The notes beneath the pieces are model-generated. The model was not told where the DNA came from. It saw only the letters and a program-made list of their open reading frames with translations, and ran no database searches. A stretch of 64,000 nucleotides of DNA from an uncultured Bacteroidales bacterium (GTDB lineage: Bacteria > Bacteroidota > Bacteroidia > Bacteroidales > Paludibacteraceae), in NCBI GenBank assembly GCA_902769535.1, contig CACXPH010000006.1:62001-126000 (forward strand). Reading direction: 5' to 3'. Positions 42,697-52,396 of this stretch are shown one piece after another; the stretch's first letter is position 1; each line of letters opens with the position of its first letter. Position numbers and translations under genes: made by a program.

Positions 42697-43281
42697 ATGA
42701 AAAAAGATATCATTTTGGCCGGAGTAGGAGGACAAGGAATCCTCTCCATTGCCACCGTCATTGGTGAAGCAGCCCTGCAAGAGGGTCTGTATCTCAAACA
42801 AGCCGAAGTACACGGTATGTCGCAACGCGGCGGTGACGTGCAGTCCAACCTGCGTCTGTCGTCCGAACCCATCATGAGTGACCTGATTGCCAAAGGTGGC
42901 GCTGACCTCATCATCAGTCTCGAACCGATGGAGGCGCTGCGTTATGTGGAGTATCTCAAGCCCGACGGATGGATTGTGACGTCATGCGTGCCGTTCCTCA
43001 ATATCCCGAATTATCCGGAATTGGAAGAGGTGCTAGCGCGCATCAAAGCGCACAAGAACCATGTGTTACTGGACGTGGAGGTGTTGGCTAAAGAAGCCGG
43101 AGCACCGGCACAGGCAGCGAATATGGTGCTGTTAGGCGCGGCCATTCCGATGCTCGGTATCGATCATGATAAGATGACAGCCGGTGTAGCACGTGTCTTT
43201 GCCCGCAAGGGAGAAGCGATTGTCAATACGAACTTAGCCGCCGTAGAGGCAGGATATAACTATGCAATTTCCGTTAGATAA
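42697..43281 (+). CDS. iorB: Indolepyruvate ferredoxin oxidoreductase, beta subunit
   Basis: 194 residues from the ATG at 42697; an in-frame TTG at 42673 lies inside the mini-element and is unlikely. Gamma-type domain of 2-oxoacid oxidoreductases: DIILAGVGGQGILSIATVIG, QAEVHGMSQRGGDVQSNLRL and DLIISLEPMEALRYVEYL. It partners IorA. Its 3' end overlaps the aminotransferase by 20 bases. Confidence 0.95.
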   Translation: MKKDIILAGVGGQGILSIATVIGEAALQEGLYLKQAEVHGMSQRGGDVQSNLRLSSEPIMSDLIAKGGADLIISLEPMEALRYVEYLKPDGWIVTSCVPFLNIPNYPELEEVLARIKAHKNHVLLDVEVLAKEAGAPAQAANMVLLGAAIPMLGIDHDKMTAGVARVFARKGEAIVNTNLAAVEAGYNYAISVR

Positions 43282-44620
43282 ACACATCGTCGATTCGATC
43301 TGCCGCCAGTTCGGGTTGCGTAACTTCAACGAGTTGGGTAATGCCAGTATCCGTCAGTTGGCGGGCGTTGTGAAGAATATCGAGCAGGCGACGGGTGTCG
43401 AATACGTCAACATGGCTTTGGGTGAACCGGGTCTGCCGGCTGAGCAGATAGGTATCGAGGCAGAGCATCAGGCATTACTGAACGGTTGCGCCTCACATTA
43501 TCCCGTGATCACCGGTATTCCGGAAGTGAAGAAATGGGGTTCGGAGTTTGTGCGTGCCTTCATCAACATCCCTCGTCCGCCGGAGTGTATCTTTCCGACG
43601 GTAGGTTCGATGCAGGCGGCTTTTGCGCTGAACTCCATGCTTATTCAATTGCAGCCCGGCAAAGATACGATTCTATTCCTGGATCCGTGTTTCCCGGTGC
43701 AGAAGATGCAATGTAATGTCATCGGTAGTCGTATCGATGCCTTCGATATCGCTGATTTCCGTGGCGCTAAGCTGCATGACGAGTTGGAGCGTCATCTGAA
43801 GAGCGGCCGCATTGCCGGTATTCTCTACAGCAATCCCAATAACCCTACCTGGGCATGCCTGACGGACGATGAGTTGCGTACGATAGGTGAGTTGGCTACG
43901 CAGTACGATGCGATCGTGCTGGAGGATCTGGCATACCTGAACATGGACTTCCGTGATCCGGATCGCGGTCAACCGTACTCGGAACCGTATCAACCTTCGG
44001 TTGGGCATTATACGCATAACTGTATCCAACTCATCTCGTGCTCGAAGATGTTCAGTTACGCCGGTCAGCGTGCAGCCTTTGTGGCGATCGATCCGGTGCT
44101 GGCTAAACGCGTGTACCCGGCTTTGGGTGAGCGCTTGCATAACAACGGCGAGTTGCTGCAGAGTTTTGCATACGTGTTCTTGTACGTGCTGTCAAGCGGT
44201 GTATGTCACTCGGTGCAATACGGTATGGCGGCCATGCTGCAGGCGGCTTGCGAAGGACGTATCCGTTATGTGGAGAACACACGTGAGTATGCGCGTCGCG
44301 CACATAAGATTAAGGAGATCATGGTGCGCAACGGTTTTCATATCGTCTATGACAAAGATGCCAATGGTCGCGAAGTAGGAGACGGGTTCTTCTTTACCTT
44401 CGGTTATAAAGACTGGACGGGTAAGAAACTGGTGAACAAACTGATCTACTATGGTGTATCGGCTATCTCGCTGGAGAGCACCGGTGCCAAACGTGAGGGT
44501 ATGCGCGGATGTGCGTCCTCGATCCGTGAAGACCAGTACGAACAGTTGGAAGAACGACTCCGTAAGTTCAACGAAGATTATTCTCAATACGATCCTTATG
44601 ACCCCAGTGAAATACGTTAG
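43262..44620 (+). CDS. Pyridoxal-phosphate aminotransferase class I/II, probably aromatic
   Basis: 452 residues, fold type I. NPNNPTWACLTDDEL contains the cofactor-binding Asn region, DAIVLEDLAYLNMDF holds the conserved Asp and Tyr, and SCSKMFSYAGQRAAF has the cofactor Lys. It is not close to a named aminotransferase I can recall. Its overlaps with iorB (20 bases) and the CoA-transferase (23 bases) suggest that it makes or uses the aryl pyruvates of the IorAB reaction. Aromatic specificity is inferred from the operon. Confidence 0.85.
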   Translation: MQFPLDKHIVDSICRQFGLRNFNELGNASIRQLAGVVKNIEQATGVEYVNMALGEPGLPAEQIGIEAEHQALLNGCASHYPVITGIPEVKKWGSEFVRAFINIPRPPECIFPTVGSMQAAFALNSMLIQLQPGKDTILFLDPCFPVQKMQCNVIGSRIDAFDIADFRGAKLHDELERHLKSGRIAGILYSNPNNPTWACLTDDELRTIGELATQYDAIVLEDLAYLNMDFRDPDRGQPYSEPYQPSVGHYTHNCIQLISCSKMFSYAGQRAAFVAIDPVLAKRVYPALGERLHNNGELLQSFAYVFLYVLSSGVCHSVQYGMAAMLQAACEGRIRYVENTREYARRAHKIKEIMVRNGFHIVYDKDANGREVGDGFFFTFGYKDWTGKKLVNKLIYYGVSAISLESTGAKREGMRGCASSIREDQYEQLEERLRKFNEDYSQYDPYDPSEIR

Positions 44621-45899
44621 TCCCGCTGAGGCGGTGAGTCATGTGCGATCGGGCGACACGATCGTCGTACAAGGAAGCACCAGTATCCCGACGGTGCTAC
44701 TCAATGCGTTGACCGAACGCGCAGCCGAACTGCGTGACGTCAAACTTATCTCCGGTTTCGGTGTCCATCCGGACGATGCGCCGTATGCTAAAAAAGAACT
44801 CATGGACTCCTTCCGCGCGCTGTCTATTTTCGTACCGAACACCTTGCGTAAGGCCATGCGCGAAGGCGTGGCGGATACCATTCCTGCTTTCTTGGGCGAA
44901 GTGCCGTTCCTATTCCGTAGCCGGCAGATACCCGTGGATGTGACCTTCCTGCAGGTGAGCGAACCCGACGAAGAAGGGTACTGCTCGTACGGTATCTCGG
45001 CCGACATCGCGTTCTCGGGTGCCGAGTGCTCGCGCGATATCATAGCGCAGGTCAATAGATACATGCCGCGTACGTTTGGAGATCCCGTCATTCATGTGAG
45101 TAAGCTCACTGCCATGTGCCGCGGGGATATCCCGTTGGTGGAAGTGCCGACGCCAATACCGAATGAGATAGAGACGAAGATCGGTAATAACGTCGCCTCG
45201 CAGATACCCGATGGCGCTACACTGCAGATAGGCGTAGGCGGTATCCCGAATGCGGTTATCAATGCGCTGCGTCACCACCAACATTTGGGTCTGCATACAG
45301 AGGCCATCACGGACGGTGTACTGCCGTTAATTGAGAGCGGCGTCATTGATAACAGCCTTAAGAAAGTGCTACCGGGTAAATCGGTCGGCAGTCTAATATT
45401 AGGTTCACGTCATCTGTATGATTATGTCGATGGAAATAGGGATTTTGTCATCCGCGACGTATCGTGGACCAACGACCCGCAGATCATTCGTCAGAACCCG
45501 AAAGCGATGGCAATCAACTCAGCCGTGGAGGTGGATCTAACGGGACAGATATGCGCCGATTCCATCGGTGATACCATCATCTCCGGTGTAGGCGGTCAGC
45601 ATGATTTTATGTATGGTGCGGCTTTGTCTGAAGGCGGTAAATGCTTCATTGCCTTGCCGAGTATGACCAATAAGGGTAAGTCGAAGATCGTGGCGCATCT
45701 TGCACCCGGTGCAGGTGTGGTGACGACACGTTTCCAAGCGCAGTATATCGCTACGGAGCACGGTATCGTTTACTTGCGTAACCTGCCCTTAGCCGACCGC
45801 GCCAAAGCACTCATCTCTATCGCTGATCCCTCGGTGCGCGAAGAACTGGAACGCGCGGCCGTCGAACGCTTCGGCATCGGATTCCTGAGACTCAAATAA
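44598..45899 (+). CDS. Acetyl-CoA hydrolase/transferase family CoA-transferase
   Basis: 433 residues; the start at 44598 overlaps the aminotransferase by 23 bases. It matches the acetyl-CoA hydrolase / 4-hydroxybutyrate CoA-transferase family: VKLISGFGVHPDD early, GATLQIGVGGIPNAV, AVEVDLTGQICADSIGD and SGVGGQHDFMYGA. It moves CoA between acids. As the fourth gene after aminotransferase and iorAB it could release aryl-acetate from aryl-acetyl-CoA while saving the thioester as acetyl-CoA, or activate aryl-acetates in reverse. Confidence 0.9.
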   Translation: MTPVKYVSPAEAVSHVRSGDTIVVQGSTSIPTVLLNALTERAAELRDVKLISGFGVHPDDAPYAKKELMDSFRALSIFVPNTLRKAMREGVADTIPAFLGEVPFLFRSRQIPVDVTFLQVSEPDEEGYCSYGISADIAFSGAECSRDIIAQVNRYMPRTFGDPVIHVSKLTAMCRGDIPLVEVPTPIPNEIETKIGNNVASQIPDGATLQIGVGGIPNAVINALRHHQHLGLHTEAITDGVLPLIESGVIDNSLKKVLPGKSVGSLILGSRHLYDYVDGNRDFVIRDVSWTNDPQIIRQNPKAMAINSAVEVDLTGQICADSIGDTIISGVGGQHDFMYGAALSEGGKCFIALPSMTNKGKSKIVAHLAPGAGVVTTRFQAQYIATEHGIVYLRNLPLADRAKALISIADPSVREELERAAVERFGIGFLRLK

Positions 45900-45902
45900 A
45901 AC

Positions 45903-45932
45903 AAAGAGAGACGCCAACCGGCGCCTCTCTTT
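45903..45932. terminator. Terminator between the ior operon and metG
   Basis: AAAGAGAG (45903-45910) and CGCC pair with GGCG and CTCTCTTT (45925-45932). A- and T-rich flanks make it usable from both sides. It resembles the hairpin at 25703. Confidence 0.7.
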
Positions 45933-45933
45933 A

Positions 45934-45954
45934 TAATCGCTAATCGCTAAACGT
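45934..45954 (-). repeat. 7-bp array at the metG stop
   Basis: TAATCGC, TAATCGC, TAAACGT. The metG stop codon (45954-45956) begins at its last base. Confidence 0.6.
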
Positions 45955-48029
45955 TAACCCACGGCCACGCCGTTCTTTACGGCTGCGCTGACGGTGGTAA
46001 CGACTAACTTGCCGTCTGCATCGACTGCCGAGAGGATCATGCCTTGGCTCTCGATGCCCATCATCTTACGCGGCGGGAAATTAGCGATGAACAGCACCTG
46101 CTTACCTACCAATACCGACGGGTCCGGATAACTCTGTGCGATACCCGAGAGGATTGTGCGACCACCCATGCCGTCGTCCAGTTTGAACTGCAGCAGACGG
46201 TCGGATTTCTTCACGTTCGTGCATTCAAGTACGGTAGCCACACGGATATCCGCCTTGTCGAACTCATCGATGGTAGTAGCCTCTTTGATAGGCTCCGGAC
46301 GCCAGTTCTTGAGTGCCTCAGCCTTAGCTGCGGCTTCGTTCTCCGCTTTGATACGCTCGAGTTTGTCGAGTTGTGCCTGAATAGCCGCATCTTCGATCTT
46401 CTCGAATAGGAGCGAAACCTCACCGAGCGCCTGACCTTCCGGCAGCAAGTCGATGCGACCGAGATCTTCCCATCCGATGGACGAATCGAGTCGGAGCATC
46501 TTCGCCAATTTCTCCGATGAATACGGGAGGAACGGCTCAAAAGCGATAGCCAGATTTGCGGCAATCTGCAGCGCTACATGCAGCACGGTTGCCGTGCGGT
46601 TCATGTCGGTCTTGGCGAGTTTCCAAGGCTCGGTGTCTGCCAGGTATTTATTTCCGATACGGGCGAGGTTCATCGCCTCTTTCTGCGCATCGCGGAAACG
46701 GAAGTTCTCTAACAACTGCTCGAGTGTAGCCTTCACATTCTTGAATTCCTCGATAGTCGCTTTGTCATAGTCCGTCAGTTCGCCGCATGCCGGTACTTTT
46801 CCCTCGAAATACTTACCGGTTAGCACCAATGCGCGGTTCACGAAGTTACCATAGATAGCAACCAACTCATTGTTGTTACGCGCTTGGAAATCTGCCCAAG
46901 TGAAGTCGTTATCCTTGGTCTCCGGTGCGTTGGCGGTCAGCACATAACGCAGTACGTCTTGCTTGCCCGGGAAATCCTCGAGGTACTCATTGAGCCAAAC
47001 AGCCCAGTTACGACTCGTCGAGATCTTGTCACCTTCAAGGTTGAGGAACTCGTTGGACGGTACGTTATCCGGCAGGTTATAACCCTGCGCCTTGAGCATA
47101 GCAGGGAAGACAATGCAGTGGAAAACGATATTGTCTTTTCCGATGAAATGGATCATGCGGGTGTCATCCTGTTTCCACCATTTCTGCCAGTCGCCAAACT
47201 TCTCCGGCTGCGTTTTGCACAGCTCAATCGTGTTGGAAATATAGCCGATCGGCGCATCGAACCAGACGTAGAGCACTTTACCTTCTGCACCTTCTACCGG
47301 TACGGGGATACCCCAGTCCAGGTCACGCGTCACGGCACGCGGTTTAAGGCCGCTGTCGAGCCAGGATTTGCACTGACCATACACGTTCGGACGCCATTCT
47401 TTATGGTTGTTGAGGATCCAATCCTCCAGCCAACTCTGATACTGATCGAGCGGCAGATACCAGTGCTTGGTGGCCTTTTTTGCGAGCGCATTACCGGTCT
47501 CAGCGTTATAGGGATTGATCAACTCGTCCGGAGAGAGGGTAGCACCGCATTTCTCGCATTGGTCGCCATAGGCGCCAAGACTGTGACAGCGCGGACACTC
47601 ACCGCGGATATTACGGTCGGTCAGGAAATGACCGGTCTGCGGGTCGTAGAACTGCTCGGAGGTCTCCTCTACAAACTGACCGGCGTCATACATCTTACGG
47701 AAATAATCCGCTGCGAATGCATGATGGGTCTCCGAAGTAGTACGGGAGTAGATATCAAACGAAACACCGAACTCGGCAAACGAACGTTTGATTAGTTCAT
47801 GATAACGATCCACAACTTGTTGGGTGGTGATGCCTTCCTTGCGTGCACGAATGGTCACGGGCACACCGTGTTCGTCGCTTCCGCAAACGAACAGCACCTC
47901 TTTACCTTTGAGACGCAGATAACGGGCATAAATGTCCGCAGGAACATACACTCCGGCGAGGTGTCCGATATGCACCGGACCGTTCGCATAAGGAAGTGCA
48001 GCTGTGATTAATGTGCGATTAAATGCCAT
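45954..48029 (-). CDS. metG: Methionyl-tRNA synthetase with C-terminal tRNA-binding domain
   Basis: 691 residues from the ATG at 48029 ([18 protein letters not shown]). Upstream in-frame codons would include the promoter at 48144-48175. Motifs: HIGH as PVHIGHLAG, a zinc knuckle with [23 protein letters not shown] as DKISTSRN, and the C-terminal EMAP-like domain from about residue 590 ([19 protein letters not shown] ... [14 protein letters not shown]). It charges tRNA-Met and initiator tRNA. A leader of about 100 bases precedes it. Confidence 0.96.
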   Translation of the reverse strand: MAFNRTLITAALPYANGPVHIGHLAGVYVPADIYARYLRLKGKEVLFVCGSDEHGVPVTIRARKEGITTQQVVDRYHELIKRSFAEFGVSFDIYSRTTSETHHAFAADYFRKMYDAGQFVEETSEQFYDPQTGHFLTDRNIRGECPRCHSLGAYGDQCEKCGATLSPDELINPYNAETGNALAKKATKHWYLPLDQYQSWLEDWILNNHKEWRPNVYGQCKSWLDSGLKPRAVTRDLDWGIPVPVEGAEGKVLYVWFDAPIGYISNTIELCKTQPEKFGDWQKWWKQDDTRMIHFIGKDNIVFHCIVFPAMLKAQGYNLPDNVPSNEFLNLEGDKISTSRNWAVWLNEYLEDFPGKQDVLRYVLTANAPETKDNDFTWADFQARNNNELVAIYGNFVNRALVLTGKYFEGKVPACGELTDYDKATIEEFKNVKATLEQLLENFRFRDAQKEAMNLARIGNKYLADTEPWKLAKTDMNRTATVLHVALQIAANLAIAFEPFLPYSSEKLAKMLRLDSSIGWEDLGRIDLLPEGQALGEVSLLFEKIEDAAIQAQLDKLERIKAENEAAAKAEALKNWRPEPIKEATTIDEFDKADIRVATVLECTNVKKSDRLLQFKLDDGMGGRTILSGIAQSYPDPSVLVGKQVLFIANFPPRKMMGIESQGMILSAVDADGKLVVTTVSAAVKNGVAVG

Positions 48030-48075
48030 ATTTTGTGTATTTTTTGTACAAAATGTAAAAAAATCATTGATTTTT

Positions 48076-48107
48076 CTTGTATATTTCGAAAAAAAGCAGT
48101 ACTTTTG
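48076..48107 (+). promoter_or_regulatory. Promoter for the outer-membrane protein at 48116
   Basis: CTTG at 48076-48079, 20-base spacer ending AAAAAGCAG, TACTTTTG at 48100-48107. The ATG follows only nine bases later, so the transcript has almost no leader. Confidence 0.75.
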
Positions 48108-48115
48108 CCGTCGCA

Positions 48116-49234
48116 ATGTTGTCTTCGTTCTCGAAATCGGGTGCAAAGGTACTACAAAAAATCCGAATACGCAAGAAAATCGTGAAAAATCATCAATCAT
48201 ATTGGGTTTTGCTACTCGCAGTGCTCATTAGCGGCACAATGAATGCGAAGGTAAACAGTTATATGGGTGTTTATGCCGCTGCCGGAGAGTGGAGTTTGAT
48301 TCCGACCCAGAGTGAGTACAGCGTCAGTCTTGGCGCTGCCGGTGGGTTGGGTTTTCTGTATGAGATGCAGGTGGGTCCGACGTATGGTAAGACGCGTTTC
48401 CTGTTCGATGTCGGTTTAGGTGCGGATTATGGATTGACGGCATTCAATGTGACGAAGGACCAAACTCAGATTATTTCAGACGCGAACGGGAATCCTGTTC
48501 TTCAGGAGGACCTGCAATACGATGAGTTCTATTATGTCTATCAACTCAACGGCCGTAAGGACCAATATACGAACTTAGCAGTACGGGTGCCGATCATGGT
48601 CGGTCTGCAGCATAAGCAGTTCTATATGTTGGCCGGTGTGAAGTTGGGCGTCAATTTATTGCCTACAGTACATACGAAAGCTTCTCTTACTACGTATGGC
48701 GACTACGTAGAGTTCGATAACTACCGCAACATGCCGGAGTATCAGTTCTTTGAAGGACTGCCGTTTGAGAGAAAAACAAAGGCAGGTTTTGACTTTAAGA
48801 ATCTGGATGTAAGCTTTGAGATAGGTGGTCGTTTGGGACTAATCACGGATGCCACGGGTTTTGATGTCCCGAAAAGTAAGGTGGAGTACCGTTTGGCGGC
48901 GTATGTGGACTACGGAGTGCTGGATATGCACAAAGCTGGCGACAAAGATGCGATGAAGACACCTCAAGCATACGATGCGGCAGCGGCATACAACCCCTAT
49001 AAAGCGGACGGATCTATTGGTGACAACCGCTCCATGGTGGATGCTTTAGAGACCAACGATATCCTGTCCACGAAGTATTTCGCCAACTCGACGGTGCATA
49101 ACTTCATGGTGGGTTTGAAATTCACGGTACTCTTCCAGTTGCCGGAACCGGGTAAGTGTGTGGTTTGCCAGGATGCTTATCGCAGCTCGGCTTCACGCGG
49201 TGGCGGTCGCAGAGGAATGAAGTACGAGGAATAA
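48116..49234 (+). CDS. Outer-membrane beta-barrel protein (372 aa)
   Basis: Start chosen after the promoter. A basic N-terminus ([20 protein letters not shown]) leads into a signal-peptide core ([10 protein letters not shown]). The mature part alternates aromatic and polar residues with Gly-rich turns: [48 protein letters not shown], like small porin-family barrels. The unusually long N-terminus overlaps the metG promoter, so the true start may be later. It is a paralogue in style of the gene at 63504. The end overlaps cdaA by 42 bases on the opposite strand. Confidence 0.75.
   Translation: MLSSFSKSGAKVLQKIRIRKKIVKNHQSYWVLLLAVLISGTMNAKVNSYMGVYAAAGEWSLIPTQSEYSVSLGAAGGLGFLYEMQVGPTYGKTRFLFDVGLGADYGLTAFNVTKDQTQIISDANGNPVLQEDLQYDEFYYVYQLNGRKDQYTNLAVRVPIMVGLQHKQFYMLAGVKLGVNLLPTVHTKASLTTYGDYVEFDNYRNMPEYQFFEGLPFERKTKAGFDFKNLDVSFEIGGRLGLITDATGFDVPKSKVEYRLAAYVDYGVLDMHKAGDKDAMKTPQAYDAAAAYNPYKADGSIGDNRSMVDALETNDILSTKYFANSTVHNFMVGLKFTVLFQLPEPGKCVVCQDAYRSSASRGGGRRGMKYEE
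48144..48175 (-). promoter_or_regulatory. Promoter for metG
   Basis: Minus strand CTTG (48172-48175), 20-base spacer, TACCTTTG (48144-48151). It lies inside the first codons of the rightward gene, so the two transcripts overlap at their 5' ends. Confidence 0.75.
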
Positions 49235-49972
49235 CTCGTCTTCTTTCACTTCGCGAATATTTCCGCCTTCAGCTACGGATATATGACCATTCTCTTCGGA
49301 CACTACGATACACGTAGCGTCCGATTTTTCTGTTAAGCCCAATGCGGCGCGGTGACGCAAACCGTACTGACGCGGGATATCCTGGTTCTTGGAAACGGGC
49401 AGGATACATGCTGCGGCTACCATCTTTCCGTCGCGGATAACGAGTGCGCCGTCATGTAATGGTGTATTCTTAAAAAATATATTCTCTATTAATCGCGCGG
49501 ACACCTGCGCGTCCAGGCGCTCGCCCGTGTCAACGATCTCTTTGAGACTACCGCCTCCGGCCAGCACAATGAGTGCACCGGTCTTCGTGGATGCCATGTG
49601 ACGGCATGCCTGCGTGATCTCGAGAATCTGCTGACGGGCACGCGGATCCTCCTTGTCTGCACGCGGACGGAACAGTTTCCAACTCGAGAAACGCGAACCG
49701 ACACGGTAGAAGAACATACGTATCTCTTCTTGGAAGATGACGATGAGCGCAATCGCACCGACGGAGATAATCCGGTCGAAGAGCGCACCGGTCAGTTCGA
49801 GTTGGAACACGAAACTGACAAGAAACCAAACGAGCACGAAGGCCAGGATACCCCAGAACAGGTTCGAAGCACCGGTCTTTCGAAGCAAGCGGTAGGTATA
49901 GTACAGGATGACTGCGACCAGCAGAATGTCTATCGCATCTTTGAATCCGAAGTTAAAAGCAAGGAGTTGCAT
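49193..49972 (-). CDS. cdaA: Diadenylate cyclase, membrane type
   Basis: 259 residues. Three N-terminal membrane helices (DILLVAVILYYTYRLL, LFWGILAFVLVWFLVSFVF, IISVGAIALIVIFQ) precede the DisA_N catalytic domain with LHDGALVI (DGA motif) and YGLRHRAALG (RHR motif), the two signature motifs that bind ATP and catalyse c-di-AMP formation. The messenger usually controls potassium, osmotic balance and cell-wall state. It overlaps folP by 43 bases, a gene pair seen in many Bacteroidota. Confidence 0.95.
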   Translation of the reverse strand: MQLLAFNFGFKDAIDILLVAVILYYTYRLLRKTGASNLFWGILAFVLVWFLVSFVFQLELTGALFDRIISVGAIALIVIFQEEIRMFFYRVGSRFSSWKLFRPRADKEDPRARQQILEITQACRHMASTKTGALIVLAGGGSLKEIVDTGERLDAQVSARLIENIFFKNTPLHDGALVIRDGKMVAAACILPVSKNQDIPRQYGLRHRAALGLTEKSDATCIVVSEENGHISVAEGGNIREVKEDELFLVLHSSATATA

Positions 49973-50655
49973 ATGTCTATGGTTTGTTTTGTTTCTTTTA
50001 CGTCATGTGTCCGTAGAATGGTGGCGCCGTGTTGGATGGCGTAGAGGTGAAGCACCTGGGTGGCACTGAGGCTCTCTTCTGGCGTGATACCGAGCGTTTT
50101 CCAGATCATCGATTTGCGGCTTACACCTATTAATATCGGGCGTTGAAAAGCCTGCAACCGATCCATCTGACGCATGCATGCATAGTCCGCTTCCGGACTG
50201 CCGATAAAGCCGAATCCCGGATCGAGAAAGAGATCTATATCCTTCCATTCCGGACGCCGGTTCGGTAGGTCCAAATCCCCGCGTAGCGTCCATATATAAG
50301 GCACTTTAAATTCCCGTACCACCGATATCATCTCTTCGCTCCCGCCGGAGATGTCGTTGATAATCATTGGACCGAACTGAGTCAAAGCTCGTCTGGCTAT
50401 TTCCGGACGAAAGGTGTCCAGCGAGAGGCTCGCATCCGGTAGGGCTTCGCGAATCGCCGTCAGCGCCGGTTCGAGCCGAGTCCATTCGGTCTGCTCATCC
50501 GCAAAAACACTGTTCGGCCGCGTCGAGCATCCGCCGATGTCCAGCAGGTCGGCTCCATCGGCAAGAGCCGCACGAGCCCAAGCTACGACGTGGTCTGTGT
50601 TCGCTATGCGTGACGAGGCGTAAAAACTGTCCGGCGTCACGTTGCCTATGGCCAT
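49930..50655 (-). CDS. folP: Dihydropteroate synthase
   Basis: Start at the ATG 50655 (MAIGNVTPDSFY); a GTG at 50670 would sit at the transcription start. 241 residues, slightly short. It joins p-aminobenzoate to dihydropterin pyrophosphate in folate synthesis. Motifs: GNVTPDSF, DIGGCSTRPNS (others usually have E in place of C), IINDISGG, FLDPGFGF, IGVSRKS and the terminal ILRTHDVKE. It is the target enzyme of sulfonamides. Coupled to cdaA. Confidence 0.93.
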   Translation of the reverse strand: MAIGNVTPDSFYASSRIANTDHVVAWARAALADGADLLDIGGCSTRPNSVFADEQTEWTRLEPALTAIREALPDASLSLDTFRPEIARRALTQFGPMIINDISGGSEEMISVVREFKVPYIWTLRGDLDLPNRRPEWKDIDLFLDPGFGFIGSPEADYACMRQMDRLQAFQRPILIGVSRKSMIWKTLGITPEESLSATQVLHLYAIQHGATILRTHDVKETKQTIDICNSLLLTSDSKMR

Positions 50656-50673
50656 TATTTGCACTTTCACGCT

Positions 50674-50706
50674 GCAAAATTAGTAAAAATATCGCAAATA
50701 TGCAAA
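50674..50706 (-). promoter_or_regulatory. Promoter for folP-cdaA
   Basis: Minus strand TTTG (50703-50706), 21-base spacer, TAATTTTG (50674-50681). Confidence 0.7.
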
Positions 50707-50731
50707 AAAATCGAACAAAAAGCCACAAAAA

Positions 50732-50763
50732 TTTGCGCAAATCAAAAAAAAGCAGTACATTTG
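50732..50763 (+). promoter_or_regulatory. Promoter for the gldJ-like gene
   Basis: TTTG at 50732-50735, 20-base spacer ending AAAAGCAG, TACATTTG at 50756-50763. AGCAG subgroup. Confidence 0.8.
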
Positions 50764-50806
50764 CAGGCTGATTTATGTACGCATGCACAAAAATAAACAT
50801 AAAAGT

Positions 50807-52396
50807 ATGAAAAAGTATCTTTTAATCGTATTGGTGGCCATGACGGCTGTAGCTTGTAATCAACGCGAGCTGAACACCCGTGTAAGTAACACCACCGGTT
50901 GGAATTATTTTGATCAAAAGACCACGAATTTCGAGGCCAATGAAGGCGTGGGTAATGTGCACCCGGTAGGTATGCTGCCTATTCAGGGTGGTTCGTTCAC
51001 GGTAGGTGAGAAGGACGAGTTCCTTACCGCTCCGCGTAACAACGAGACCCGTACGCTGACCGTCAGCTCGTTCTATATGGACAAGTATGAGGTGACGAAC
51101 CTGAACTGGAATGAGTATCTGCATTGGTTGGACTTTGTCTTCGGTGCATTGGCTCCGGAGTTGGTTGACCAGGCTCGTCCGGATCATACGGTATGGCGTG
51201 AGGATTTGGCTTACAACGATCCGTATGAGGACAACTATTTCGATCACCCGGCTTTCTCTTTCTACCCGATCGTGGGTGTGACCTGGGAGCAGGCTATGAA
51301 GTACTGCCAGTGGCGTACGGACCGTGTGAACGAGATGGCGCTCATTAATGCCGGCGCGATTGTCGTTCCGCCGTTTGGCGATCTGCAGCCGACGGACGAC
51401 GAGGCATACAAGGATGAGTGGGAGCAAGAGACCGGCTACGAAATGTATGCATACGAGGAGGTTAGCCCGGAGGATCCGGAGCAGACCGTAACGATGTATC
51501 GTCCGAGCTACGAGTGGATTCGTGATAAGTTTGTATTCAATACCGAGAAATATCTCATGGATGACAGTTATGTACCTGAGTACGGTCGTCGTCCGAAATT
51601 CGATAGCTACGGCGCAGAGCGTAAAGTCACTCGTGCCGATGGTATTTTCGTGACGGGTTATCGTCTGCCGACGGAGGCTGAGTGGGAGTTTGCCGCGTAT
51701 GCTCCGGTTGCCGGTGAGGACGGTCTGACCATCGAGGGTAAGGTGTATCCGTGGAGCGGTTATCATCCGCGTGACATGAGTAAGAAGAACCTCGGTCAGT
51801 TGCAGGCTAACTTCGTTCGCGGTCGCGGCGATATGATGGGTGTGAGCGGTGCGCTCAACGACCGTCATGTGATCACCAACCCGGTAGATGAGTTCGCTCC
51901 GAATGATTTCGGTTTGTATAACATGGCCGGAAACGTGAACGAGTGGGTAATGGATGTATATCGTGAGACAACATTCCAGGAGACCAGCGAGTACAACTCA
52001 TACCGTGGTAACATCTACAGCCATCCGGTATTGGATGAGAATGGTAAGTATGTGATTGACTCGGTAGGTTGTGTCAAGATCAGTTGGGGTAAAGAGGATG
52101 ATAAGCGTGACGCGAAGGATGGTGATTTTGCCAGTCTGATCGATACCGATTATCCGCTGGACACCGTAGGTGTAGCTAACCTGAGTGAGGTGAAGACAGA
52201 TCCGACGGACATCCTGGCTCCGCGTATCACGAAGAAGAGCCGCGTGTACAAAGGTGGTTCGTGGGCTGACCGTATCTACTGGCTTAATCCGTCCACTCGT
52301 CGTTATCTCGACCAGGATCAGGCTTCGTCTAAGATCGGTTTCCGCTGCGCAATGTCAACGCTCGGTGATCAGATCCCCGGCACTCCGGTAAAGTAA
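50807..52396 (+). CDS. GldJ/GldK-like lipoprotein with SUMF1 domain (T9SS/gliding component)
   Basis: 529 residues from 50807. The lipoprotein signal ends AMTAVAC (Cys near 17). The mature start TGWNYFDQKTTNFEA and PVGMLPIQGGSFTVGEKDEF match GldJ, a formylglycine-enzyme-like (SUMF1) lipoprotein that lacks enzyme function and stabilises the T9SS ring and motor. Further SUMF1 motifs: SSFYMDKYEVTN, YRLPTEAEWEFAAYA, NMAGNVNEWVMDVY, YKGGSWADR and IGFRCAM. GldK is the closest alternative. No other gld/por gene is adjacent. Its presence agrees with the sorting-like tails elsewhere in the window. Confidence 0.85.
   Translation: MKKYLLIVLVAMTAVACNQRELNTRVSNTTGWNYFDQKTTNFEANEGVGNVHPVGMLPIQGGSFTVGEKDEFLTAPRNNETRTLTVSSFYMDKYEVTNLNWNEYLHWLDFVFGALAPELVDQARPDHTVWREDLAYNDPYEDNYFDHPAFSFYPIVGVTWEQAMKYCQWRTDRVNEMALINAGAIVVPPFGDLQPTDDEAYKDEWEQETGYEMYAYEEVSPEDPEQTVTMYRPSYEWIRDKFVFNTEKYLMDDSYVPEYGRRPKFDSYGAERKVTRADGIFVTGYRLPTEAEWEFAAYAPVAGEDGLTIEGKVYPWSGYHPRDMSKKNLGQLQANFVRGRGDMMGVSGALNDRHVITNPVDEFAPNDFGLYNMAGNVNEWVMDVYRETTFQETSEYNSYRGNIYSHPVLDENGKYVIDSVGCVKISWGKEDDKRDAKDGDFASLIDTDYPLDTVGVANLSEVKTDPTDILAPRITKKSRVYKGGSWADRIYWLNPSTRRYLDQDQASSKIGFRCAMSTLGDQIPGTPVK

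Noticed and set aside
48030..48200. A longer N-terminus for MetG
   Set aside because: It would contain the metG promoter, and the family starts a few residues before the PYANGP motif, as at 48029.
50783..52396. The SUMF1-domain lipoprotein as a sulfatase-modifying enzyme
   Set aside because: It is a lipoprotein with a GldJ-type N-terminus and no sulfatase nearby; a structural T9SS role fits better.
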